NCBI GenBank assembly: GCA_025800365.1
Contig: JAOXRT010000148.1
Coordinates: 1 to 64,000 of the forward strand
Reading direction: 5' to 3'
Source: Cellvibrionaceae bacterium
GTDB taxonomy: Bacteria; Pseudomonadota; Gammaproteobacteria; Pseudomonadales; Cellvibrionaceae
DNA length: 64,000 nt
Below, in pieces: positions 32,907 through 41,971 of this stretch (its first letter is position 1; every line of letters begins with the position of its first letter). Under the pieces are notes generated by a model that ran no database searches, was not told where the DNA came from, and saw nothing but the letters and a program-made list of their open reading frames with translations. The translations under genes were made by a program, and so were the position numbers.

Positions 32907-33848
32907 TTAAGCTAAACTTTTAACAACCAATTGCGCTGCTGCTAAGTCTTCTAGCGCGTGCCCAACGGATTTAAATAGAGTGATGTCATCTGCCGATCGA
33001 AGAAAGTGTTTTTCTTTGCGGCAAAGCTCAAAGAGATCTGCACATAAATCTTCTTTTTTCAAAATGCCATCGGCAATCGGAGTCGCAATATCGCCCGTTT
33101 CTTTGCAGGCGCCAGTATAGTTGTCAACAACTATACGGCTGCGACGGATGCATTCATCGTCAGCTTCACGCATATCAGGGCGATAGGCACCCACAAGATC
33201 TAAGTGCTGGCCAGCTTTTAGCCAATCGCCCATAATCAATGGCTCTTTGCTCATCGTGGCCACAGAAATAATATCGACTTCAGCTACCGCTTCGGCAAGA
33301 TCTTCAGCCACGCTGATATTAAATTCCGCCAAGCTTTCCAGCTCGGCTATCGCTTGGGCTTTGTCTGGGCTACGGCCCCAAATAATTACCTCTTCAATAG
33401 GGCGCACACTGGCGTGAGCTCTGATCAATTGGCTGGATAGGGTTCCAGTGCCCACCATTAACAATTTACGACTATCTGGGCGAGACATAAATCGGCTAGC
33501 CAATGCCGAGGCGGCCGCGGTGCGCTTGGCGGTTAGGGCAGGTGCATCCATAGTGGCTTTCACACAGCCGCGCACAGCATCAAAAAGTACATAGGTACCT
33601 TGAATCGAAGGCAAGTCGTACTTGTAGCTCTCTGGGGTTACGGTGACCAACTTAATACCGATATCGCTGCCAGCCTGCCAGGAGGGCATCATTAACAAAG
33701 TGGTTTCGCGGCTGCTTTGGGGGTTAGGGATATCGTAATGGTTACGCAGAGGGGTTTCGATGTCGCTGGCAAAGGCTTGTTGCAGGGCGTCGACTAAACC
33801 GGCAAAAGGAAGGGCGAGATCGATGGTCTGCTGGTCGATAAAATCCAT
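32907..33848 (-). CDS. Ornithine cyclodeaminase/mu-crystallin family, probable delta1-pyrroline-2-carboxylate reductase
   Basis: The 313-residue protein has the OCD/mu-crystallin fold: an N-terminal substrate domain with KLVTVTPESYKYDLPS and APALTAKRTAAASALASR, and a Rossmann domain with LLMVGTGTLSSQLIRAH. In hydroxyproline clusters this family reduces delta1-pyrroline-2-carboxylate, the product of trans-3-hydroxyproline dehydratase, to L-proline. The shared operator lies 23 bases upstream, tying it to the dehydratase at 24024. Ornithine cyclodeaminase or alanine dehydrogenase activity cannot be excluded from sequence. It is the first gene of an operon with pepP. Confidence 0.87.
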   Translation of the reverse strand: MDFIDQQTIDLALPFAGLVDALQQAFASDIETPLRNHYDIPNPQSSRETTLLMMPSWQAGSDIGIKLVTVTPESYKYDLPSIQGTYVLFDAVRGCVKATMDAPALTAKRTAAASALASRFMSRPDSRKLLMVGTGTLSSQLIRAHASVRPIEEVIIWGRSPDKAQAIAELESLAEFNISVAEDLAEAVAEVDIISVATMSKEPLIMGDWLKAGQHLDLVGAYRPDMREADDECIRRSRIVVDNYTGACKETGDIATPIADGILKKEDLCADLFELCRKEKHFLRSADDITLFKSVGHALEDLAAAQLVVKSLA

Positions 33849-33870
33849 GGGTAACTCTCGTATAGATAAA

Positions 33871-33889
33871 ATTGTATACAGTATACAAG
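33871..33889. promoter_or_regulatory. Regulon operator, site 3
   Basis: ATTGTATACAGTATACAAG contains the perfect core TTGTATA-CAG-TATACAA (33872-33888), the same as site 1 apart from the three central bases. Its centre is 32 bases upstream of the OCD-family start codon. Confidence 0.82.
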
Positions 33890-34003
33890 AGTTGTTGCTG
33901 GAGGGGCTAGAGTTTGGCGGTGAGTCATTTTAGGGGCAGCACAGTGAAGCTTTGTCGGTTTCGGCTTACGTTTATGTGCTGTGGGGCCCCTAGATGTTTT
34001 GAC

Positions 34004-34357
34004 TTAGGTTTTAGTCCAAATGGCAAACTCATTGCCCGAGGGCTCGCGAAAATGGAAGCGACGTCCGCCAGGGAAATCAAAGGTCGCTTTGCTAATCTCG
34101 CCCCCCGCCGCCAAAACAGCAGCTTCGCTGGCCTCTAGATTATTGCTGTATAGCACCACCAAGGCGCTGCCTTGGCTTTGGTTCATGGCAGCATCTACTC
34201 GGTAGAAGCCGCCAGCTATGCCTTCTTGTTGAAAGTCACAATAGTCCGGGCCGTAATCGGTAAAGCTCCAGCCAAAGGCATCTTGAAAGAAAGCCTTGCT
34301 TTGCTCTAAATCGCGGCTGGGCATTTCGATATAGTTTATTTGATGATGCGTATCCAT
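34004..34357 (-). CDS. VOC/glyoxalase-fold protein
   Basis: The 117-residue protein is a single vicinal-oxygen-chelate domain: INYIEMPSRDLEQSKAFFQ, AFGWSFTDYGPDYCDF, and the end segment RRFHFREPSGNEFAIW with the expected late Glu. Metal ligands at the usual positions are only partly clear. Proteins of this size often act as small-molecule binding or isomerase units; no substrate can be named. It stands alone between the OCD-family promoter region and an MBL-fold gene. Confidence 0.87.
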   Translation of the reverse strand: MDTHHQINYIEMPSRDLEQSKAFFQDAFGWSFTDYGPDYCDFQQEGIAGGFYRVDAAMNQSQGSALVVLYSNNLEASEAAVLAAGGEISKATFDFPGGRRFHFREPSGNEFAIWTKT

Positions 34358-34432
34358 GTTCGTCCCTTAGCTATTTCTAAACATAAGTCTAAGGAGCATG
34401 GTAACGAGAAGAGTAGCTTACTAAAAGTGTAA

Positions 34433-35269
34433 TTAGCGGAAGAAATCTAAGTCTACTGACAGGGCCTGTCGCACAAGATTGGCCTTACTAAAGTTACCGC
34501 GGCTAATTTTATCCATCATTTCCGGTTTGCCTAATAAAGCGACAGTGCTTTCCTCGACAGATAAGCCTTGTTGTTCATTAGCCTTGGTCTTTTCGCATAG
34601 CTCAATCAGATAATTTAGCTTGTCCTGCATGCCGGCCTTGCCTTTCTCATCGATGCCGCGGTGTGGACAGAACACGACATCAATCTCAAGTTCCAAGACG
34701 GTCTTTAAGCTTTGCATCAGCTCCATTAGATTTTCATCAGCGCGCATATACTTTAAGGCACGAGCTAGATAAAGATCGCCGCTGAAGAACCACTTTTGTT
34801 TGGGTAAATAAAAACAGGTCAGATCCTTGGCGTGACCAGGGGTGTGGATGCTAGTGACTTTGTCCCCGTTCTCCAACAGCATAGTTTTAGCGAGCGGCTC
34901 AGTAACAACACGCTGAGGTTTGCCCCAAGTCATTTGCTGTATGGCGGGTATACGAAACCCCTTGGCCAGTTTTTCTTGGGCCTGGATAGGGGCATAAGGA
35001 GTCAGCTTAAACTTGCGAGCCACCCTTGATGCATTACCACTGTGATCTTCATGGTGATGAGTTAACCAAAGCTGTTTTATCTCTGGCCCAGACTCTAAAA
35101 ATTTCTTGACGTGCCGCCATTGGTTACTAGGGCCACAGTCAATCAGCACGCTGCCAATGCGATAGACAATAAAGTTTGAGGTGATACCACCATTTAAGCG
35201 GCCGACCTTAACCCCCTCTACGGCGGTTCCGTCTTGGTGCTGATATTGATATTGCTGGCGAATTGGCAT
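34433..35269 (-). CDS. MBL-fold metallohydrolase
   Basis: The 278-residue protein has the metallo-beta-lactamase metal motifs in order: LTHHHEDHSGN (HxHxDH), TPGHAKDL (His), FFSGDLYLAR (bridging Asp) and VVFCPHRGI (last His). The two-metal site therefore looks complete. The C-terminal helical part (EKTKANEQQGLSVEES) resembles the recognition region of glyoxalase-II- or beta-lactamase-like hydrolases. Substrate unknown; nothing in the neighbourhood suggests one. Confidence 0.85.
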   Translation of the reverse strand: MPIRQQYQYQHQDGTAVEGVKVGRLNGGITSNFIVYRIGSVLIDCGPSNQWRHVKKFLESGPEIKQLWLTHHHEDHSGNASRVARKFKLTPYAPIQAQEKLAKGFRIPAIQQMTWGKPQRVVTEPLAKTMLLENGDKVTSIHTPGHAKDLTCFYLPKQKWFFSGDLYLARALKYMRADENLMELMQSLKTVLELEIDVVFCPHRGIDEKGKAGMQDKLNYLIELCEKTKANEQQGLSVEESTVALLGKPEMMDKISRGNFSKANLVRQALSVDLDFFR

Positions 35270-35451
35270 TATGTGACCTCATGTATAAGCAAGTTTATTG
35301 TAATCATTGCCAGCAATTACCAAAGTGTGAAATCAGTCCATTTTATAGGCAGAAACTTACAGCTGTATGATCCCAGTTTTTATTAACACAGCTAAAAGCA
35401 ATACATTTAATCTATATTTTTGTATGTGCGAAAAATCAGGGCGGTTAATAG

Positions 35452-35760
35452 TCAACTATTTTTGCGAATTGACTCTAGAAGAGCTAGGTGTTTCTGAAAG
35501 GATTTACTGAGTTTTTGATAGCGTCTAAATCGTCGAAGGCAATAAGCTTCTATATAAATAGTATCGAACTTGCCAATGTGTAATTCGGCAATGCCATAGT
35601 CATCGATATCCATAATTTGATAGTTTCTTCCAATGGCAGCAGAAAAAGCAGAGAGTGACTCATTAGGCATGCCGAGAATTGATAGGGGTGCGATGACTAC
35701 AGTTACCCAGTCTCCGAGCTTAAGTTCTTGACCATTAAGGTCGAATGCCTTTTCGCGCAC
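35452..35760 (-). CDS. Hypothetical protein
   Basis: The 102-residue product starts at GTG with no clear ribosome site. It reads as a small beta-rich domain (LKLGDWVTVVIAPLSILGM, YQIMDIDDYGIAELHIGKF) followed by a basic amphipathic helix (YCLRRFRRYQKLSKSFQKHL). There is no signal peptide or membrane segment. I do not recognise a family. It stands alone, separated from ilvD by a terminator, with 180 AT-rich bases on its other side up to the MBL-fold gene. Confidence 0.55.
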   Translation of the reverse strand: MREKAFDLNGQELKLGDWVTVVIAPLSILGMPNESLSAFSAAIGRNYQIMDIDDYGIAELHIGKFDTIYIEAYCLRRFRRYQKLSKSFQKHLALLESIRKNS

Positions 35761-35786
35761 TATTATAGTTCCATTATTCAGTGCTT

Positions 35787-35814
35787 AAAAAAGAAATCCC
35801 AACATTGCGGGATT
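35787..35814 (-). terminator. Terminator downstream of ilvD
   Basis: On the minus strand AATCCC pairs with GGGATT around an eight-base loop and is followed by TCTTTTTT, 29 bases after the ilvD stop. Confidence 0.72.
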
Positions 35815-35842
35815 CCTTATTGTTTCTTGAAAAATGGCAGGA

Positions 35843-37678
35843 TTAATCCAGCTGAGACAAATCCCTAACCGCGCCTTTATCGGCACTGGTAGCCAGCATG
35901 GCATAGGCTTTCAATGCCGCGCTGACTTTACGTGGGCGAGCTTCGACAGGCTTCCAACCTTTTTCATCTTGCACTTTACGGCGCTCAGCTAATTCTTCAT
36001 CACTTAACAATACATTGATTGAGCGATTGGGAATATCGATTTTGATTCGATCGCCATTTTGAACGAGGCCAATGGCACCGCCAGCAGCAGCTTCTGGAGA
36101 AACGTGGCCGATACTTAAACCTGAGGTGCCGCCAGAGAAACGGCCATCGGTTAGTAGTGCACAGTCTTTACCCAAACCTTTCGATTTGATGTAGGAAGTT
36201 GGATACAGCATTTCCTGCATGCCAGGGCCGCCGCGTGGCCCTTCGTAGCGCACGATAACCACATCGCCTGCTTTTACCTTATCAGCCAAGATATCGGCTA
36301 CCGCCTGATCTTGTGATTCGGTAACGTAAGCATTGCCTTCAAAAACCAAAATCGATTCATCAACACCGGCGGTTTTTACAACGCAGCCATCTTCGGCAAT
36401 ATTGCCTGTTAGAACGGCTAGACCGCCTTCTAGACTAAAAGCGTTTTCTAATGAGCGAATGCAACCGTTAGCGCGGTCGGCATCAAGTGTTGGCCAGCGT
36501 GTGCTTTGGCTGAAGGCTTGCTGGGTTGGAATACCAGCAGGGCCAGCTTTATAAAACTCCATCACCTCGCTGCTGGGGCTGCGCATAATGTCCCACTTGT
36601 CTAGAGCTTCTTTCATGCTGTTACTATGCACAGTCGGTAAATCGCTATGCAGTACACCAGCACGATCCAGCTCGCCTAAGATGGCCATAATGCCGCCCGC
36701 GCGGTGAACATCTTCGATGTGATACTCGGGGGTGTTCGGTGCTACCTTACAAAGTTGCGGAACGGTTTTGGAAAGACGGTTAATGTCTTCCATGGTGAAA
36801 TCAACTTCGGCTTCTTGGGCGATCGCTAACAAATGCAAAATGGTATTGGTGGAGCCGCCCATCGCAATGTCTAGAGTGATACAGTTTTCGAAGGCTTTAA
36901 AGCTGCCGATACTGCGGGGTAACACATTGTAGTCATCATTTTCATAATGACGCTTGGTGATCTCCACAATTTTGCGGCCGGCTTCTAAAAACAACTCTTC
37001 GCGATCGGCGTGAGTGGCCACTACAGTGCCATTGCCAGGCAGGCTTAGACCCAAGGCTTCGGTTAAGCAGTTCATGGAGTTGGCAGTAAACATGCCAGAG
37101 CAAGAGCCGCAGGTTGGGCAGGCGCTACGTTCAATTTCGGCGACATGCTCATCGCTTACAGTGTCATCGGCGGCAATTACCATGGCATCAACCAAGTCTA
37201 ATTTATGCTCGCTTAGCTTGGTTTTACCGGCTTCCATTGGGCCGCCAGAAACAAAGATAACGGGAATGTTCAGACGCATCGCGGCCATTAACATCCCTGG
37301 TGTAATTTTGTCGCAGTTGGAAATACACACTAGTGCATCAGCACAGTGAGCATTGACCATATATTCAACACTGTCAGCAATGATGTCGCGGCTGGGCAGG
37401 CTGTACAGCATGCCATCGTGGCCCATGGCGATGCCATCATCTACAGCAATGGTATTGAATTCTTTGGCGACGCCGCCGGCTTTTTCAATTTCACGAGCGA
37501 CCAGTTGGCCCATATCTTTTAGGTGAACATGGCCAGGGACAAATTGAGTGAATGAGTTGGCGACGGCGATAATCGGCTTGTGAAAGTCTTCATCTTTCAT
37601 GCCTGTTGCGCGCCAAAGCGCGCGGGCGCCAGCCATATTGCGGCCAGCGGTAGAGGTTTTGGAGCGATACTCGGGCAT
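35843..37678 (-). CDS. ilvD: Dihydroxy-acid dehydratase
   Basis: IlvD dehydrates dihydroxy acids in valine, leucine and isoleucine synthesis. From ATG 37678 (preceded by GAGGAAG at ideal spacing) the protein has 611 residues, the normal length; the 41 residues upstream in frame are not homologous-looking. Iron-sulphur cysteines lie in [12 protein letters not shown] and [15 protein letters not shown], and the Mg-binding and carbamylated-Lys region is present. The C terminus has [17 protein letters not shown]. It appears to be a single-gene unit with its own terminator. Confidence 0.96.
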   Translation of the reverse strand: MPEYRSKTSTAGRNMAGARALWRATGMKDEDFHKPIIAVANSFTQFVPGHVHLKDMGQLVAREIEKAGGVAKEFNTIAVDDGIAMGHDGMLYSLPSRDIIADSVEYMVNAHCADALVCISNCDKITPGMLMAAMRLNIPVIFVSGGPMEAGKTKLSEHKLDLVDAMVIAADDTVSDEHVAEIERSACPTCGSCSGMFTANSMNCLTEALGLSLPGNGTVVATHADREELFLEAGRKIVEITKRHYENDDYNVLPRSIGSFKAFENCITLDIAMGGSTNTILHLLAIAQEAEVDFTMEDINRLSKTVPQLCKVAPNTPEYHIEDVHRAGGIMAILGELDRAGVLHSDLPTVHSNSMKEALDKWDIMRSPSSEVMEFYKAGPAGIPTQQAFSQSTRWPTLDADRANGCIRSLENAFSLEGGLAVLTGNIAEDGCVVKTAGVDESILVFEGNAYVTESQDQAVADILADKVKAGDVVIVRYEGPRGGPGMQEMLYPTSYIKSKGLGKDCALLTDGRFSGGTSGLSIGHVSPEAAAGGAIGLVQNGDRIKIDIPNRSINVLLSDEELAERRKVQDEKGWKPVEARPRKVSAALKAYAMLATSADKGAVRDLSQLD

Positions 37679-37881
37679 AACTTCCTCGGTTGTACTATTG
37701 CTTGGTTTGCGAATGGGCTCGAAGCCCTGCTGCGCTTGTGGGATCTTCTTTGAGATCGAGTTTGCTCGCGGGCGATGGGCGAGCTTTATGTTGGGCAGCA
37801 TGCCACCTTGTGGGTGTCAGGAGAGGGATTGTAACAGATGATCGGGCGCGGCTATATGCCACGCTCAATAGGGTTTTAGCC

Positions 37882-38655
37882 TTACAACTCTATGTCGTAA
37901 TCCATAATCAAGGGCAGGTGGCTGGAAAACAGTTTGTGCTTGTTGATGGCGCCGTATTCAATACGGTGCTTAAGGTCATCGGAAATGATCTGTAAATCAG
38001 TTCGCCAACCGTCGCCCTCACCTACAGTGCCTGATGGCCACCAGCTGTATTCATCGGCATCGGCATTCACTCGGCGAAAAGCGTCGACGTAATCCAGCTC
38101 GTCGACCAATTGGCGCATCCATTGCTGCTCATGGGGACGGAAACCGTCGTCATCTTCGTGGTTCTGCCAGTTTTGTACATCAGCACGGTCGCGGGCCATG
38201 GCCCAGTTTCCACAAAAGATAAAGTCTCGACGTTTGTTAGAGATCTTGTGCAAATGGGCTTGTAGATCGTCAAAGAAGCCGACTTTCTCTTCCAGTTGCT
38301 GCTCATTACCAGCTTCGGCTTGAGGCGCTAAAAACGATCCAATACTGAGCTTTTCAAAATCCAGCTGTAGGTATCGGCCTTGCATATCCAAGCCGCTGGC
38401 AAAGCCGAAGCCGTAAATAAGTGCTTTGGGCATATGGCGAGTGTAGATTGCAACGCCATTGGTATGGGCAATACCAGAATCGAAAAAATAGGCAAAATAG
38501 CCTTCTGGGTGAAAGGTGTCGTGATCCAGCTCGTATTCTTGCGCGCGCAGGTCCTGTAAGCAGACGATATCGGCGTCTTGCTCGGCTAGCCAATCATACA
38601 ATCCACGCTGAGCTGCCTGGTGGATGCCGTCGACACTTAAACTGATAATGCGCAT
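37882..38655 (-). CDS. crc: Crc-type catabolite repression protein (inactive ExoIII homologue)
   Basis: The 257-residue protein resembles exodeoxyribonuclease III but has lost its active-site residues: the usual NxN near residue 7 is SLSVDG, the metal Glu is Asp in VCLQDLRAQ, GDxN is FCGNWAMA, and SDHxPV is SSHLPLI. This is the pattern of Pseudomonas Crc, which works with Hfq in translational carbon catabolite repression, and MRIISLSVDGI, the SWWPSG segment and the C-terminal LPLIMDYD also match it. It is divergent from pyrE, as in Pseudomonas. An active nuclease is unlikely. Confidence 0.88.
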   Translation of the reverse strand: MRIISLSVDGIHQAAQRGLYDWLAEQDADIVCLQDLRAQEYELDHDTFHPEGYFAYFFDSGIAHTNGVAIYTRHMPKALIYGFGFASGLDMQGRYLQLDFEKLSIGSFLAPQAEAGNEQQLEEKVGFFDDLQAHLHKISNKRRDFIFCGNWAMARDRADVQNWQNHEDDDGFRPHEQQWMRQLVDELDYVDAFRRVNADADEYSWWPSGTVGEGDGWRTDLQIISDDLKHRIEYGAINKHKLFSSHLPLIMDYDIEL

Positions 38656-38829
38656 TAATAGCCCCTTGATACTGGACTGTGTATGATACCGAGCTTTGCA
38701 AATATTGGTAGTTTATTTGGCCCCAATGGACGCTGTAACGGCTGATCTGGCCAAACTTTGAGCGTAACGGTACTAAGGTGCTGCTTCTCTTCGAGGTAGA
38801 GTGGGGCTAAAAATGAAGTGGAGAAAACT

Positions 38830-39471
38830 ATGAAAGACTTTCAGCGTGAATTCATCAAGCTTGCGATACAACATGAAGTACTTTGTTTCGGTGAGTTTAC
38901 CTTGAAGTCAGGGCGCGTCAGCCCCTACTTTTTTAATGCCGGTCGTTTCCAGACAGGGGCAGCACTAGCCGCTCTTGGGCGCTTCTATGCCGCCGCGATT
39001 GTTGATGCGGGCCTGCAGTTTGATGTGTTATTTGGCCCAGCCTATAAAGGTATTCCTTTGGCCGCTACAACAGCGGTAGCCTTGGCTGATGAACATCAAA
39101 GGGATGTGCCCTACTGCTTCAACCGCAAAGAAGCAAAAGCTCATGGTGAGGGCGGCACCTTGGTTGGGGCGCCATTAAATGGCAAGATTGCTATCGTTGA
39201 TGATGTCATTACTGCGGGTACTGCGGTGCGCGAAGTTATGGATATTATTGAGCAACACCAAGCGGCACCAGCTGCGGTTATCATTGGCTTGAATCGCCAA
39301 GAACGCGGTAAGGGTGAATTGTCCGCCATTGGTGAGGTAGAGCAGCAGTTCAATATTCCCGTGATTAGCATCGTTAATCTCGAAGATATTGTCACTTATC
39401 TTGAAGAAACTGGCGGTATGCCCGAAACAGTAGCTAAAATAGAAGAATATCGTAAACAGTATGGGGTCTAA
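38830..39471 (+). CDS. pyrE: Orotate phosphoribosyltransferase
   Basis: PyrE joins orotate and PRPP to make OMP in pyrimidine synthesis. From ATG 38830 (GGAG eight bases upstream; an in-frame GTG at 38818 is less likely) the protein has 213 residues. The PRPP loop [17 protein letters not shown] and the flexible-loop region [12 protein letters not shown] are clear, and [11 protein letters not shown] is typical. It lies in the conserved order crc-pyrE-slmA-argB, transcribed divergently from crc. Confidence 0.97.
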   Translation: MKDFQREFIKLAIQHEVLCFGEFTLKSGRVSPYFFNAGRFQTGAALAALGRFYAAAIVDAGLQFDVLFGPAYKGIPLAATTAVALADEHQRDVPYCFNRKEAKAHGEGGTLVGAPLNGKIAIVDDVITAGTAVREVMDIIEQHQAAPAAVIIGLNRQERGKGELSAIGEVEQQFNIPVISIVNLEDIVTYLEETGGMPETVAKIEEYRKQYGV

Positions 39472-39520
39472 TAGAGCGCCCCTCTTATTTATCGCAGCCG
39501 CCTAAGAAAAGGAAGAAACG

Positions 39521-40132
39521 GTGTTGATAACAGCCCTAATTGCAAGATTGTCTCGAGCATCCATCGCCAGCTTAGCTCTGGTTATGGCGTCTCCTGTTGC
39601 CCTCGGGGAGACTGTGTTTTATCGCTATGTCGATAAAAACGGCGTGCCGGTCATCAATTCCACCGTGCCCCCTGAATATGCGCAAAATGGGTATGAGGTG
39701 CTTAGCCCTAGTGGAAGGGTGATCAGAGTTGTGAAGCCCGCTCCGTCAGACGCTGAGAAGGCAAATCTTAAATCAAAGGCCGAGTTGGCTAAGTGGGATG
39801 CCGAACTGCGTCGCAGATACAGTTCGGTGAAAGAAATCGAGCATGCTAAGAAACGCAAATTAGAAAGTATTGATGGCAGCATTCAAATATTAAAAGGTAA
39901 CATAGGTGGTATCGATACACGGATTCACCAAAAGCACATGGAGGCTGCCGACATGGAGCGAGCCGGGCGAGAGGTCGGTGAAAGCTTGTTAGTTCAGCTT
40001 AAAGAGTTGAAGTTAAAACGGGAGGTAACAATCTCCCGAATCGAAAAGCGTAAAGAAGAGCGCAAGGCTCTCATCGCAAAGTTTGATCAAGATATTGAGC
40101 GATTTGGAATTATTACTGGTAGTGGGAGCTAG
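39521..40132 (+). CDS. DUF4124-domain exported protein
   Basis: The 203-residue product starts at GTG with AGGAAG upstream and has a signal peptide (about residues 1-28, ending near VALGE). The DUF4124 domain follows: VFYRYVDKNGVPVINSTVPP and GYEVLSPSGRVIRVVKP. The rest is a long Lys/Glu/Arg-rich coiled coil (residues about 90-195). DUF4124 proteins are common exported proteins of unknown role. It lies 50 bases after pyrE and converges with slmA. Confidence 0.85.
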   Translation: MLITALIARLSRASIASLALVMASPVALGETVFYRYVDKNGVPVINSTVPPEYAQNGYEVLSPSGRVIRVVKPAPSDAEKANLKSKAELAKWDAELRRRYSSVKEIEHAKKRKLESIDGSIQILKGNIGGIDTRIHQKHMEAADMERAGREVGESLLVQLKELKLKREVTISRIEKRKEERKALIAKFDQDIERFGIITGSGS

Positions 40133-40139
40133 TTCCTCA

Positions 40140-40733
40140 CTATCGGAAAAACCCTTGGGTTAATACGGCCCATTGATCCTGCCAATTCTCAGTAGGTGAT
40201 CTCTTAAACTCACTACGTACAAACTGTGCGATACGCCCTTCTGCTGTGGCCATTAGTAAATTGGCTGCAGCGCCAACGGTAATACTTGGGCGCAGCCCCT
40301 CGCGAACCTCAGCTTCACGCAAGACTTGTTTTAGTTGGGTCTCTAAGCGGTCATAAAGCTGCGCTACGCGCGCCCTCAGACGGTCTGTCTCCCCTGCCAA
40401 GGCATCACCAGTAAGAATGCGAGTAATGCCTGGATTACGCTCGGTAAAGGTCAGCAATAGATAAAGAATCTTGTCACAGGCAGCTAAAGCATTAGGTTGC
40501 TCACTAAGAATCAAATTGATCCGGCTAAACAAGGTTTCTTCGATAAACTCAATTAAGCCTTCAAACATCTTAGACTTACTAGGGAAGTGCCTGTACAAGG
40601 CTGCTTCAGAAACGCCGACCTCACGAGCCAAAGCGGCTGTGGTGATTCGGGCTCCAGGGCTAGCTTCTAGCATATGAGCCAAAGCTTGCAAGATTTGTTG
40701 GCGACGAGATGTTTTATTGTTGCTTTTAGTCAT
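40140..40733 (-). CDS. slmA: Nucleoid occlusion factor SlmA
   Basis: SlmA binds specific chromosomal sites and blocks FtsZ assembly over the nucleoid. From ATG 40733 it has 197 residues, the usual length; the longer frame needs a TTG. The TetR-like helix-turn-helix is [20 protein letters not shown], and [16 protein letters not shown] and [17 protein letters not shown] are typical SlmA segments. It lies between pyrE and argB as in many gammaproteobacteria. Confidence 0.94.
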   Translation of the reverse strand: MTKSNNKTSRRQQILQALAHMLEASPGARITTAALAREVGVSEAALYRHFPSKSKMFEGLIEFIEETLFSRINLILSEQPNALAACDKILYLLLTFTERNPGITRILTGDALAGETDRLRARVAQLYDRLETQLKQVLREAEVREGLRPSITVGAAANLLMATAEGRIAQFVRSEFKRSPTENWQDQWAVLTQGFFR

Positions 40734-41011
40734 AGATGCAATTGAGGCAAATCCAATATTTGCGCTAAGTTCCAAAGTCGGTGGAGAAAGTACATCAGTT
40801 AACGCGGCCGAAGGCGACTGTCATCCTAACGGCAAGCGCAGCAAGCTGCAATTGCTGTGGCGTAAAAATTGCCAGTTTGCTCGCAAAATAGACAGCTAAT
40901 GCGGCGTATATTGATGTGCATCACGAGGCCATTAAACTGCCAAGCCCTTGCCATTCTATAGGGCAATTATGGCGGTTTAATGGCACTCCTGTCGAACTTT
41001 ATAGAGTTTGT

Positions 41012-41959
<948 letters not shown>

Positions 41960-41971
41960 CTACAATGCTGA

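Noticed and set aside
37882..38655. Active exodeoxyribonuclease III (xthA)
   Set aside because: Key catalytic residues are replaced and the pyrE neighbourhood matches Crc.
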